The translations under genes were made by a program, and so were the position numbers. DNA of 64,000 bases, taken from Catenulispora yoronensis. GTDB lineage: Bacteria; Actinomycetota; Actinomycetes; Streptomycetales; Catenulisporaceae. Positions 49,759 through 59,144 of the stretch are shown here, one piece after another. Where the stretch lies: contig NZ_BAAAQN010000001.1 in NCBI RefSeq assembly GCF_039531695.1, positions 248,001 through 312,000 on the forward strand. The letters run 5' to 3'. The notes beneath the pieces are model-generated. The model was not told the origin of the DNA, ran no database searches, and saw nothing but the letters and a program-made list of their open reading frames with translations. How positions within the stretch are numbered: the first letter of the stretch is position 1; the number at the start of each line of letters is the position of its first letter.

Positions 49759-50892
49759 ATGAAACGACCAGCACTTTCCCTGGCCGCCACCGTTCTGGCC
49801 GCGCTCGGCGTCGCCGGAACGAGCGCGACCACCACCGCGGCCGCCGCCACTGCGAACGCCGCCGTTCCGAACGCCGCCGCGACCTCGCTGCGGTTGATGC
49901 CGCTGGGCGACTCGATCACCTGGGGCGTCGGCAGCAGCACCGGCAACAGCTATCGCGGGGCGTTGTGGGACGACCTGTCCGCCGAGGGCCACGCCCTGGA
50001 CTTCGTCGGCACCGGCCGCAACGGCACCATGTCCGATCCCGACAACGAGGGCCACTCCGGCTACCGCATCGACCAGATCTCGGCCCTGGCCGACGCGTCC
50101 GTGGACCACCGCCGACCCAACGTGATCACTTTGGAGATCGGCACCAACGACCTGAACCAGAACTACCAGGTGTCCACCGCCCCGGCGCGTCTCAAGACCC
50201 TGATCGACCAGCTCACCGCCGACGCCCCGGACGCGACGGTGCTGGTCGGGTCGGTGATCGTGTCCACGAACTCCGTCGAGGAACCCAACCGGGGCGCCTT
50301 CAACCAGCAGATCCCCGGCATCGTCCAGACCGAGCAGGCCGCCGGCAAGCACGTCCGCTACGTCGATATGAGCGCCCTGACCGCCGCCGACCTGTCGGAC
50401 GCGCTGCACCCGAACGACGGCGGCTACAAGAAGATGGCCGACGCGTTCAACGGCGGCATCCAGGCCGCCGACGCCGCGGGCTGGCTCAAGGCCCCGGCCC
50501 CGACCGGCGGCGCGGTGCAGTCCGGGGTCGCCGGCAAGTGCCTGGACGTCAACGGCGGCAGCACCGCCGACGGCACCGTGGCCCAGATCTGGGGCTGCAA
50601 CGGCACCGACGCCCAGTGGTGGTCGGCGTACGCCGACGGGACCCTGCGGGCCGAGGGCAAGTGCCTGGACGCCACCGGCCAGGGCACCGCCAACGGCACG
50701 AAGGTCGAGACCTGGAGCTGCAACGGCGGCGCGAACCAGGTCTGGCAGGCCTACAACGGCGGCTACCGCAACCCGGTGTCAGGCCGCTGTCTCGACGACC
50801 CCGGGCTGTCCACCACCGACGGCACCCAGCTGGTGCTGTGGGACTGCAACGGCGGCGCCAACCAGAAGTGGACGACGCTGCCGACCGGCTGA
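49759..50892 (+). CDS. secreted SGNH esterase with ricin-B lectin
   Basis: 377 residues. Signal peptide about 1-35, then SGNH blocks: LMPLGDSITWG (Ser 52), Gly in GTGRNG, EIGTNDLNQN and LHPNDGGYKKMA (Asp, His). CE3-type acetylxylan esterases have this layout; deacetylation of a plant or fungal polysaccharide is inferred. The C-terminal ricin trefoil has three QxW-type repeats (QIWGCNGTDAQWW, ETWSCNGGANQVW, VLWDCNGGANQKW). ATG 49759 has GTGAGG 9 nt upstream. Confidence 0.92.
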   Translation: MKRPALSLAATVLAALGVAGTSATTTAAAATANAAVPNAAATSLRLMPLGDSITWGVGSSTGNSYRGALWDDLSAEGHALDFVGTGRNGTMSDPDNEGHSGYRIDQISALADASVDHRRPNVITLEIGTNDLNQNYQVSTAPARLKTLIDQLTADAPDATVLVGSVIVSTNSVEEPNRGAFNQQIPGIVQTEQAAGKHVRYVDMSALTAADLSDALHPNDGGYKKMADAFNGGIQAADAAGWLKAPAPTGGAVQSGVAGKCLDVNGGSTADGTVAQIWGCNGTDAQWWSAYADGTLRAEGKCLDATGQGTANGTKVETWSCNGGANQVWQAYNGGYRNPVSGRCLDDPGLSTTDGTQLVLWDCNGGANQKWTTLPTG

Positions 50893-50900
50893 GCCCGGGA

Positions 50901-50943
50901 CGGGCCGGCGGAGCGGATCATCCACATCCGCGCCGCCGGCCCG
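50901..50943 (+). terminator. 11-bp terminator stem with inner stem, after the esterase
   Basis: CGGGCCGGCGG (50901-50911) pairs with CCGCCGGCCCG (50933-50943); an inner 6-bp stem GCGGAT/ATCCGC lies within, separated by a 1-nt mismatch. Confidence 0.8.
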
Positions 50944-51054
50944 CCGCGTCTCCGTCGCAGCACTCGTGCCCATTTATAGCAGTACTCGCACATATCGCCC
51001 GGAACCATCACAGCACCCGAACACCGCCCCATTCGACCCTGGAGCCCTGAGCCA

Positions 51055-54000
51055 ATGAAACGATGGCGCCTGCCAGTGACCGTCGCACTGACCCTCGTCG
51101 GATCCGTCCTGGGATCCGTCGCCCCGACCGCCGCCGAGGCGGCCGCGGGCCCGGTGACCAATCCCGCCTCCATCGTCAACCCGCTGCTGGGCACGTCCAA
51201 CGGCGGCGACACCTTCCCCGGCGCCGACGCGCCGTTCGGCATGGTGCAGTGGAGCCCGGACACCCCCAAGCGGCCGGCCGGCGGCAACTACGACTACAGC
51301 GACAGCACCATCACCGGCTTCAGCCTGACCCACCTGTCCGGACCCGGGTGCAACGCCACCGGCGACATCCCGATCCTGCCGACGGTCGGCGGGATCGACG
51401 CCAACGCCACCTCGGGCTTCTCCCACGGCACCGAGTCGGCGAGCGCCGGCTCGTACGCCGTGACGCTGGGCAACGGCGTCAAGACCGAGCTCACGGCGAC
51501 GACGCGCTCCGGCATGGCCCGGTTCACGTTTCCGACGACCAACCAGGCGAACCTGCTGTTCAAGCTGGGTTCGGCGGCCACCAGCACGACGGTCCTGAAC
51601 TTCGGCACCGTCGGCACGAACGAGGTCGCCGGAGCGATCACGTCCGGGCATTTCTGCGCCTCCAGCCCGACCTACACGATCTACTTCGACATGGTCTTCG
51701 ACCGGTCGTTCAGCACGAACGGGACGTTCGCCAACGGCGGTTCGGTCACGTTCGACGCGTCGTCGAACCATGTCGTGCAGGCCAAGGTCGGCATCTCCTA
51801 CGTCTCGGCCGCCAACGCGGTCGCGAACCGCACGGCCGAGAACTCCGGGTGGGACTTCAACGGCACCCGCCAGAACGCGCAGAACGCCTGGAACAACGTC
51901 CTGGGGAAGATCCAGATAGCCGGCGGCACGACCGATCAGCAGGCGGTCTTCTACACCTCGCTCTACCACTCGCTGCTGCATCCGAACGTCATCAGCGACA
52001 CCAACGGCCAGTACACCGGGTGGGACCACCAGGTGCACACGGTCGGCGGGGGCCAGGGCGCGCAGTACGCGAACTACTCCGGCTGGGACATCTACCGCTC
52101 GCAGGCCCAGCTTGAGGCGCTCGTCGCACCGCGGCAGGCCGGGGACAGCGCGCAGTCGATGGTCAACGACTACACCCAGGGCGGCATCCTGCCGAAGTGG
52201 GGGCTGGACAACGCCGAGACCTACGTGATGAACGGCGACCCCGCCGAGGCGATCATCGCGGACTACTACGCGTTCGGCGCGCACAACTTCGACACCGCGT
52301 CGGCCAAGGCCGCCATGGTGAAGCAGTCCACGGTCCCGAACAGCATCCGCAGTGGGCTGAACTACCTCACGAACTACGGCTATCTGCCCTCGGACGGAAC
52401 GTACGCGTCAGGCTTCTACGGCTCGGTCGCGACGCTGCTGGAGTACGACACCGCGGACTTCGCGGTGTCGTCGTTCGCCGGGGCGCTCGGCGACTCGGCG
52501 ACCCAGAGCCAGTTCCTCAACCGCGCGCAGGACTGGCGCAACTCGTTCAACCCGGCGAGCGGCTTCATGCAGCCCAAGCTGATGAACGGGTCGTGGACCG
52601 GCGGCTTCGATCCGAGCAGCAGCAACAACTTCGTCGAGGGCACCTCGTGGCAGTACACGGGCATGGTGCCGTTCAACGTGCGCGGCCTGGCCGACGCCAT
52701 GGGCGGCAACGGCCCGATGGGGACGTACCTGGACAACGTGCTGTCGAACTTCCACGGCTCCAACGGCACGCACGCCGACCTGGGCAACGAGCCCTCGCTC
52801 GAACTGCCGTGGGAGTACGACTACGTCGGGCAGCCGTGGAAGACGCAGCAGATCGTCCGGCAGGTGCAGGACCAGCTGTGGCCGAACAACCCGGCGAACT
52901 GGTCGGTCGGCAACGACGATCTGGGCACGATGAGCGCCTGGTACGTGTGGTCGGCGATGGGCCTGTTCCCGGAGACGCCCGGCACGGCGGACCTCGCGAT
53001 CGGCAGCCCGCTGTTCACCAGCGTCACCGTCACGCTCGGCGGAGGCGGCAAGATCTCCATCTCGGCGCCCCAGGCCGCCGACAACGCCCCGTTCGTCCAG
53101 AGCGCCACCCTCAACGGGTCCGCCTGGAACAACGCCTACCTCCCGCCCTCCTTCGCGACCGGCGGCGGGACGCTGGCCTTCACCCTGGGCACGAGCGCGA
53201 ACACCGGCTGGGCGGCCGCCGGCTCGTCGGCGCCTCCGTCCTACGCGGGCACCGGCGGTGCCCAGCCCCCGGTGACCCAGCCGGGCGCGACCGGGCCCAT
53301 CGCCTCCGGGCTCGCCGGCAAGTGCGTCGACGTCGCGAACTCCGGCACCGGTGACGGCACCGCCGTGCAGCTGTACGACTGCAACGGCTCCTCCGCCCAG
53401 CGGTGGACCGTGACCGGCGACGGGTCGGTCCACGCCCTCGGCAAGTGCCTGGACGCCTCGGGCAGCGGCATCGTCAACGGCACCAAGCTCCAGCTGTGGA
53501 GCTGCAACGGTTCCGGCGCGCAGCAGTGGCGCGTCGACACGGCCACCAGCGCGCTGGTGAACCTGAACTCGGGGCTGTGCGCCGACGATCCGGCCGGGAC
53601 CACTACCAACGGCACCCAGTTGCAGCTCTACAGCTGCAACAGCTCGGTCGCCCAGAAGTGGACGCCTCCCGTCGTCCACACCGGCGCGATCACGTCGGCC
53701 GTCGCCGGCAAGTGCGTGGACGACAACACTGGCTCGACCGCTGATGGAAACCACATCCAGCTGTGGAGCTGCAACGGCTCGGGGGCGCAGTCGTTCGCGG
53801 TGCCGGGTGACGGAACCCTGATGCTGGCCGGCCGCTGCGTCGACGTCACCGGCGGCGGCACGACGAACGGCACGAAGATCGAGCTGTGGGACTGCAACGG
53901 CGGTGCCAACCAGCAGTGGACCTACGTGGCCGGGACCGGCGCCCTCCAGAACCCCCAGTCGGGCCGGTGCCTCGACGATCCGGGCGCCACGACCACCGAC

Positions 54001-54066
54001 GGCACGCAGCTGGAGCTCTGGGACTGCAATTCGACCAATGCGCAGCACTGGACGCTGCCGTCCTGA
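51055..54066 (+). CDS. secreted GH92 alpha-mannosidase with tandem ricin-B lectins
   Basis: 1003 residues. Signal peptide about 1-30; GH92 domains as in the 42202 gene (FPGADAPFGMVQWSPDT, VGNDDLGTMSAWYVWSAMG); two ricin trefoils in tandem at about 740-1003 (KCVDVANSG ... LYSCNSSVAQKW, then KCVDDNTGS ... ELWDCNSTNAQHW). It is a second, diverged GH92, so the pair may have different linkage preference. Same-strand neighbour of the esterase, with its own promoter gap of 162 bp. Confidence 0.93.
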   Translation: MKRWRLPVTVALTLVGSVLGSVAPTAAEAAAGPVTNPASIVNPLLGTSNGGDTFPGADAPFGMVQWSPDTPKRPAGGNYDYSDSTITGFSLTHLSGPGCNATGDIPILPTVGGIDANATSGFSHGTESASAGSYAVTLGNGVKTELTATTRSGMARFTFPTTNQANLLFKLGSAATSTTVLNFGTVGTNEVAGAITSGHFCASSPTYTIYFDMVFDRSFSTNGTFANGGSVTFDASSNHVVQAKVGISYVSAANAVANRTAENSGWDFNGTRQNAQNAWNNVLGKIQIAGGTTDQQAVFYTSLYHSLLHPNVISDTNGQYTGWDHQVHTVGGGQGAQYANYSGWDIYRSQAQLEALVAPRQAGDSAQSMVNDYTQGGILPKWGLDNAETYVMNGDPAEAIIADYYAFGAHNFDTASAKAAMVKQSTVPNSIRSGLNYLTNYGYLPSDGTYASGFYGSVATLLEYDTADFAVSSFAGALGDSATQSQFLNRAQDWRNSFNPASGFMQPKLMNGSWTGGFDPSSSNNFVEGTSWQYTGMVPFNVRGLADAMGGNGPMGTYLDNVLSNFHGSNGTHADLGNEPSLELPWEYDYVGQPWKTQQIVRQVQDQLWPNNPANWSVGNDDLGTMSAWYVWSAMGLFPETPGTADLAIGSPLFTSVTVTLGGGGKISISAPQAADNAPFVQSATLNGSAWNNAYLPPSFATGGGTLAFTLGTSANTGWAAAGSSAPPSYAGTGGAQPPVTQPGATGPIASGLAGKCVDVANSGTGDGTAVQLYDCNGSSAQRWTVTGDGSVHALGKCLDASGSGIVNGTKLQLWSCNGSGAQQWRVDTATSALVNLNSGLCADDPAGTTTNGTQLQLYSCNSSVAQKWTPPVVHTGAITSAVAGKCVDDNTGSTADGNHIQLWSCNGSGAQSFAVPGDGTLMLAGRCVDVTGGGTTNGTKIELWDCNGGANQQWTYVAGTGALQNPQSGRCLDDPGATTTDGTQLELWDCNSTNAQHWTLPS

Positions 54067-54134
54067 CGGCAGCTAACCGCTCCGGGCCCGGTTCGGCGGT
54101 GAGCCGAGGCGGGCTGTAGTGGGCATAGTAGTAC

Positions 54135-54176
54135 CGGTGGGCCCGCGCTCTGCGGAATCGGAGCGCGGGCCCACCG
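54135..54176 (+). terminator. 16-bp perfect terminator stem after GH92
   Basis: CGGTGGGCCCGCGCTC (54135-54150) pairs with GAGCGCGGGCCCACCG (54161-54176) around 10 nt. It isolates the glycosidase genes from the IclR gene. Confidence 0.85.
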
Positions 54177-54307
54177 CACTCTCCGCAGCTATTCGCTGCG
54201 GGCGCTCTGGGTGCGGCGGGTCGGCGCGGAAGGTACGGTGTCCGCCACTGCTCTCCCTACGGAATCCCGGCCCGACGGCAGCGGCGCCGGACCGAAAGGC
54301 GACATCG

Positions 54308-55150
54308 ATGACGACGGACCCGGCCGACGACCGCCGCGTCGGCTATGCGCAGGTCGCGCGCGGGAAACGCCCGGCCCACGGCGAGCCGGTCCTGGAGCGG
54401 GCGTTCGCGCTGCTCGGGGCGTTCAGCGCACAGCACCGCACCCTGGGGCTGGCCGAGCTGAGCCGGCGGGCGGGACTGCCGAAAAGCACCGCCCTGCGCC
54501 TGGCGCGCAAGCTCGTCGAGCTGGGGGTGCTGGAGCGGGCGGCGGACGGCGGGTTCGCGGTCGGGGTGCGGCTGTGGGAGATCGCCTCGCTCGCGCCTCG
54601 CGGGCAGGGGCTGCGCGCGGTGGCGATGCCCTACATGGAGGACCTCAGCCTGGTCACCAAACAGCATGTGCTGCTGGCGGTCCGGGACGGGGACGAGGCG
54701 CTGATCGTCGAGCGGCTGTCCTCGCGCGGGGCCAGTCCCGTGCTGTACCGGGTGGGCGGACGGGCTCCTCTGCACTCCACCGGGGTCGGGCGGATCCTGC
54801 TGGCCTTCGGGAGCTTCGACTTCCAGCAGGACTATCTGGACAAGGAATGGCGGCTCACGCCGGAGAGCCTGCCGGTCTCCAACCCTGATCTGCGCCGGGC
54901 GCTGGCGGAGGTCCGCCGCGTCGGCTACGCGCAGGTCGCCCGCTCCCAGCCGGTCCCGGTGGTCTCGGTCGCCGCGCCGATCTGGGACGGCGACAACGCC
55001 CTGGCCGGGGCGTTGTCCATAGTCTTTCCGACGCCGGGCACCGATCCGCTGGCGTTGATCCCCGCGGTGCGCGCCGCCGCGCGAGCCATCTCGCGCGAGC
55101 TCGGCTCGACCAAGGCGCCGGGGCCGGGCTCGGGCAGCACCGCCGGCTGA
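54308..55150 (+). CDS. IclR-family transcriptional regulator
   Basis: 280 residues. Winged HTH with LGLAELSRRAGLPKSTALRL at about 55-75, then the IclR effector domain (APLHSTGVGRILLAF, VGYAQVARSQPVPVVSVAAP). IclR proteins control aromatic or short-chain acid catabolism, which matches the genes downstream. ATG 54308 has AAAGG upstream. Upstream frame extensions carry arginine-rich nonsense. Confidence 0.92.
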   Translation: MTTDPADDRRVGYAQVARGKRPAHGEPVLERAFALLGAFSAQHRTLGLAELSRRAGLPKSTALRLARKLVELGVLERAADGGFAVGVRLWEIASLAPRGQGLRAVAMPYMEDLSLVTKQHVLLAVRDGDEALIVERLSSRGASPVLYRVGGRAPLHSTGVGRILLAFGSFDFQQDYLDKEWRLTPESLPVSNPDLRRALAEVRRVGYAQVARSQPVPVVSVAAPIWDGDNALAGALSIVFPTPGTDPLALIPAVRAAARAISRELGSTKAPGPGSGSTAG

Positions 55151-55210
55151 GGCGTCGCCGGACTGGTCCGGCTTGGCTCCATTACTCACAGCGGGCCGCT
55201 GCTGCGTGCT

Positions 55211-55248
55211 GCCTGCCGCCTGCCGCCTGCCGCCTGCCGCCTGCCGCC
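55211..55248. repeat. heptanucleotide tandem repeat (GCCTGCC)n
   Basis: Five exact head-to-tail copies of GCCTGCC from 55211 to 55245. Its reverse complement GGCAGGC differs by one base from the unit at 1104. It lies 60 bp after the IclR gene. Confidence 0.9.
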
Positions 55249-55452
55249 CAAAAACACGCCGCACGCCGCTCGCGCCCGGCGTGCCAATCAATGAAACCGC
55301 GCACGACCCGGACCGGGTGCCGCGCACATCATTTCGAACACGCCGCCACCGCTGTGAGGCCGCGCGAACCGTCCCGTAACGACGGTCCGGAGCCGTCCAC
55401 CGGCTGACCGCGCTCGTACCGACACCCGCACATCACGAGGAGAGGCGCTGCT

Positions 55453-57180
55453 TTGCCGCGCGATGAAGAAAGCCACCCGCCGCCGCCCGACCGGACCCCG
55501 GTCCTCATCGTGGGCGGCGGTCCGGCCGGTCTGGCGACCGCCGTCGAGCTGGCCGCCCACGGCGTCGCCTCGACCGTGGTCGAGACCCGGCCGGCGGTCT
55601 CCTGGCTGCGCCCCCGGGCCAAGACGACCTCGGCCCGCACCATGGAGCACCTGCGCCGCTGGGGTCTGGCCGACGCGGTCCGCGAGCGGGCCGCGCTGGC
55701 GCCGTCGTGGTCCGACGAAGTGGTCTTCTGCACCACCCTGCTCGGGCCCGAGGTGACCCGCTTCGACCGCTGCTTCGGCCTGGACCTGGGCGCGGACCAC
55801 CTCGTCGCCGAGGCCGGCCAGCAGATCCCGCAGCCGGCGGTCGAGCTCGTGCTACGGGAGGCGGTGGCCGCGCTGCCGGACACCCGGCTGGCCACCGGCT
55901 GGACCGTGACCGCCGTGGAGCAGGACGGCGGCGGCGCCACCGCCCTGGTCCAGGACGGGGCCGGCCGGGTCCGGAGCATCAGGGCGTCCTACGTCGTGGG
56001 CTGCGACGGCGCGCGCAGCGTCGTCCGGGACGCCATCGGCGCGGTCTTCGAGGGCGAGGACGACGGACGGCCCAACTTCAACCTGGTCTTCCGGGCCCCC
56101 GGGCTGGCCGAGCTGGTCCGGCACGGGAACGCGGTGCAGTACTGGGCGCTCAATCCCCGGCAGCCGGGGGTGGTCGGCCGGATGGACCTGGCCGACACGT
56201 GGTGGTGCATCGCCATGGGCGTCGAGGCGGACCGCGGCGCGGCGGACCCGGTGGGCCTGGTGCGGGCCCTGATCGGCGAGCCGGGCGCCGGGGTGCCGAT
56301 CGAGATCGTCGCCACCGACCCCTGGCGGGCCCGGATGCGGCTGGCCGACCGGTTCGGGAGCGGCCGGGTGTTCCTGGCCGGCGACGCGGCGCACCTCAAT
56401 CCGCCGTGGGGCGGCCACGGCTACAACACCGGCATCGGCGACGCGGTCAACCTCGGCTGGAAGCTCGCCGCGGTCCTCAACGGGTGGGCCCCGCCGTCGC
56501 TGCTGGACAGCTACGAGGCCGAGCGGCGGCCGGTGGCCGCCGAGACGATCGCGGTGGCGGTGCGGAACATGGCCACCCTCGCCCCGGAACTCGCCGATCC
56601 GAGGCTGCTCGGCCCGCCGGCCGAGTTCGCCGCGGCCCGGCCGGCCGTGGCGGCGGCGGTCCGGGCGGCGAAGGACCGCGAGTTCCACAGCCTGGACCTG
56701 GTGCTGGGCACTTCCTACGCGCACTCCCCGATCGTGGCGTCGGCCGGCGCGGCTGGTGCGGCTGGTACGGCCGACGCGTCCGGTGCCGCCAGTGCGTCCG
56801 GACCGCCTCAGGACGGTGCCGAAACGCCCCCCGACGGCGACTACCGTCCCAGCGCCGCGCCGGGCAACCGGCTGCCGCACCGGTGGCTGGCGCCCGGCCG
56901 ATCCCTCTACGACGTGCTCGGCCCCGAATACAGCCTCGTCGGGGAGCTCACGGCCCCGGCCGCGGCCCCGATCGCCGAGGCCGCCCGCAGGCTCGGCATA
57001 CCGCTGACCGTGGTCGAGCTGCCCGGGGCTCGGGACTGGTTCGAGGCACCGCTGGTGCTGGTCCGCCCGGACCAGCACGTGGCCTGGCGCGGGCACCGGA
57101 TGGACGAGGCCGGCGCGCTGCGGCTGCTCCTGGGCGGCACCGGGCACCACACCCGGCCGACCCTCGAAAATTCACCATGA
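55453..57180 (+). CDS. FAD-dependent aromatic monooxygenase (MhpA/PheA type)
   Basis: 575 residues. Dinucleotide fold VLIVGGGPAGLATAVELA (19-33), the DG motif VVGCDGARSVVRD and the GD motif VFLAGDAAHLNPPWGGHGYNTG. A C-terminal thioredoxin-like domain follows, preceded by a Gly/Ala/Ser linker (about 435-465) that is longer than usual. Family members hydroxylate phenols to catechols with NAD(P)H and oxygen. A TTG start (55453) follows GGAGAGG by 8 nt. First enzyme gene after IclR. Confidence 0.9.
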   Translation: MPRDEESHPPPPDRTPVLIVGGGPAGLATAVELAAHGVASTVVETRPAVSWLRPRAKTTSARTMEHLRRWGLADAVRERAALAPSWSDEVVFCTTLLGPEVTRFDRCFGLDLGADHLVAEAGQQIPQPAVELVLREAVAALPDTRLATGWTVTAVEQDGGGATALVQDGAGRVRSIRASYVVGCDGARSVVRDAIGAVFEGEDDGRPNFNLVFRAPGLAELVRHGNAVQYWALNPRQPGVVGRMDLADTWWCIAMGVEADRGAADPVGLVRALIGEPGAGVPIEIVATDPWRARMRLADRFGSGRVFLAGDAAHLNPPWGGHGYNTGIGDAVNLGWKLAAVLNGWAPPSLLDSYEAERRPVAAETIAVAVRNMATLAPELADPRLLGPPAEFAAARPAVAAAVRAAKDREFHSLDLVLGTSYAHSPIVASAGAAGAAGTADASGAASASGPPQDGAETPPDGDYRPSAAPGNRLPHRWLAPGRSLYDVLGPEYSLVGELTAPAAAPIAEAARRLGIPLTVVELPGARDWFEAPLVLVRPDQHVAWRGHRMDEAGALRLLLGGTGHHTRPTLENSP

Positions 57181-57245
57181 TGAATCGCCGCAACACTCTT
57201 GACATGAATAAGACCAGCCAACATGCTCTCCATATTCATCATGGT
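57174..57245. promoter_or_regulatory. AT-rich inverted repeats between monooxygenase and FAH genes
   Basis: ACCATGATGAAT (57174-57185, overlapping the monooxygenase stop) and ATTCATCATGGT (57234-57245) are perfect 12-bp arms, 48 nt apart. Inside lie ATGAATA (57204-57210) and TATTCAT (57233-57239), and TTGACA at 57199-57204 could be a -35. This AT-rich patch is striking in its GC-rich surroundings and is a candidate IclR operator and internal promoter. Confidence 0.55.
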
Positions 57246-57284
57246 TATTTCTTCTGACGGATCCTTGACGGAACAGGACACCCC

Positions 57285-58139
57285 ATGCGCATCGCCAACG
57301 TGGCCGGACGTTTAGCCCTGATCACCGGTGGGACGGCCGTCGACGTCGAGACGGCGAGCGCCGGCCGGTTCGGGCCGGACCCGCAGGGCGTCTACGCCCG
57401 CTGGGACGAGTTCACCGCCTGGGCCCGCGAGGCCGACCTCCCGGCCGGCGAGCCGTTCGACGCGGACGACCTCGGGTCGCCGGTCCCGGCCCCGCGCCAG
57501 GTGCTGGCGATCGGCCTCAACTACCGCGAGCACGCCGCGGAGTCGGGCTACGCGGCCCCCGCCGCCGAGCCGCCGGTCTTCACCAAGTTCAGCTCGTGCA
57601 TCACCGGCCCGTACGGCGAGGTCGTGCTCCCGCCCGGCGGCCACACCGACTGGGAGGTCGAGCTCGTCGCGGTCATCGGCCGCCGCGCCTACCAGGTCTC
57701 CGAGGCCGACGCCCTGTCCCACGTGGCCGGCTACACGGTCGGGCAGGACATCTCCGAGCGGATCCTGCAGACCGCCGCCACCCCGCCGCAGTTCAGCCTG
57801 GCCAAGTCGCTGCCCGGGTTCGGGCCGGTCGGGCCGTGGCTGGTGACGCTGGACGAGTTCGACGACCCGAACGATCTGGAGCTCGGCTGCGCCATCGACG
57901 GCGAGCAGGTCCAGCTGGGCCGCACCAGCGGCCTGATCTTCTCGGTGCCGGCGCTGGTCAGCAAGCTGTCGGCGAGCATCCCGCTGCTGCCCGGCGACCT
58001 GATCTTCACCGGGACCCCGTCCGGCGTCGGGCTGGGGCGCGAACCCCAGCGCTGGCTGCGGGACGGCGAGGAGCTGGTGAGCCGGATCGAGGGCATCGGC
58101 GAGCTCCGTCAACGCTTCGTCTCGGCCAAGGAGGCCTGA
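57285..58139 (+). CDS. fumarylacetoacetate-hydrolase-family enzyme
   Basis: 284 residues. VLAIGLNYREHAAESG, PPVFTKFSSCITGPYG, DWEVELVAVIGR (metal-binding Glu), GYTVGQDISER and GDLIFTGTPSGVGLG follow the FAH fold. Members cleave C-C bonds of ring-fission products or act as hydratases and decarboxylases. It follows the monooxygenase and precedes the dioxygenase, suggesting a ring-cleavage pathway. Confidence 0.92.
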   Translation: MRIANVAGRLALITGGTAVDVETASAGRFGPDPQGVYARWDEFTAWAREADLPAGEPFDADDLGSPVPAPRQVLAIGLNYREHAAESGYAAPAAEPPVFTKFSSCITGPYGEVVLPPGGHTDWEVELVAVIGRRAYQVSEADALSHVAGYTVGQDISERILQTAATPPQFSLAKSLPGFGPVGPWLVTLDEFDDPNDLELGCAIDGEQVQLGRTSGLIFSVPALVSKLSASIPLLPGDLIFTGTPSGVGLGREPQRWLRDGEELVSRIEGIGELRQRFVSAKEA

Positions 58140-58141
58140 CC

Positions 58142-59068
58142 ATGACTCTGCACCGGCTCCTGTCCGTCTCCATCGGCGTCCCCGACGTCGCGCAGACCGC
58201 CGGCTACTACTCCGAGTTCGGGCTCGGCGCCGAGGCGGACGGGTGGTTCACCACCCGGGACGCCGGACGGCAGCTGCGCATCGTCGCAGCCCCGACCCGC
58301 CGGCTGGTGGAGCTGCGCGTCGGCGTCGACGACCGCGACGACCTCGGCCGCGCGGCGGCGAACCTGGCCCGGCTCGGCGTCGTCGGCGTCGAGCGCACCG
58401 CCGACACGCTGACCGCCGTCGAAGCGGCCACCGGCGTGCGCGCGGTCCTGGAGGTGGCGCCCCGGCTCGTGCAGGAGCGCGTTCCGGCCACCTCGTATAA
58501 CGGCCCCGGCCGGATCGAGCGCCAGGGCTCGCGCGCGCCGGGCATCCTGCGGACCGGGCCGGTCCGGCCCCGCAAGCTCGGGCACGCGGTCGTCGGCACC
58601 ACCGACCTGGCGGTCGCGGGGGCCTTCTTCACCGAGGGCCTGGGGTTCAAGGTCAGCGACCGGATCGGCGAGGTCGGGGTCTTCCTGCGGTGCTCGACCG
58701 ACCACCACAACCTGCTGCTGCTCCAGGCGCCGGTCACCTACCTGCACCACACGTCCTGGCAGGTCGACGACATCGACGACGTCGGCCGGGGCGCGGCGGC
58801 GATGCTGGAGGACCACCCCGAGCGGCACGTGTGGGGCCTGGGACGGCACCACGCCGGCTCGAACTTCTTCTGGTACCTCAAGGACCCGGCCGGCAACTTC
58901 AGCGAGTACTACTCCGACATGGACTGCGTCCCGGACGACCAGCTCTGGACGCCGGAGGTGCTGGAGGGCGCGAAGGGCCTGTTCAACTGGGGCCCGCCTC
59001 CGCCGCCGTCGTTCCTGGCGCCCGAGGACCTGGGCGCGCTCATGACCGGGAGCCACGGCGCGCGGTAG
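58142..59068 (+). CDS. VOC-superfamily extradiol-type ring-cleavage dioxygenase
   Basis: 308 residues, two VOC modules. The second holds the Fe(II) triad of type I extradiol dioxygenases: His in KLGHAVVGTTD, His in YLHHTSWQVDD and Glu in GNFSEYYSDMD. This and the proline-rich tail fit 2,3-dihydroxy aromatic ring cleavage. ATG 58142 lies 2 nt after the FAH stop, so the genes are coupled. Confidence 0.9.
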   Translation: MTLHRLLSVSIGVPDVAQTAGYYSEFGLGAEADGWFTTRDAGRQLRIVAAPTRRLVELRVGVDDRDDLGRAAANLARLGVVGVERTADTLTAVEAATGVRAVLEVAPRLVQERVPATSYNGPGRIERQGSRAPGILRTGPVRPRKLGHAVVGTTDLAVAGAFFTEGLGFKVSDRIGEVGVFLRCSTDHHNLLLLQAPVTYLHHTSWQVDDIDDVGRGAAAMLEDHPERHVWGLGRHHAGSNFFWYLKDPAGNFSEYYSDMDCVPDDQLWTPEVLEGAKGLFNWGPPPPPSFLAPEDLGALMTGSHGAR

Positions 59069-59144
59069 CGCCGGCCCCGGATCCCCACCGAGTAAGGCCC
59101 CTGATGTTTTCGACCCACCCCTCCTGCCTGCCGAAGGGCGCACT

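Noticed and set aside
46993..50409. 1138-residue minus-strand open frame
   Set aside because: It is antisense to the GH59 and esterase genes, which have signal peptides, active sites and ribosome sites.
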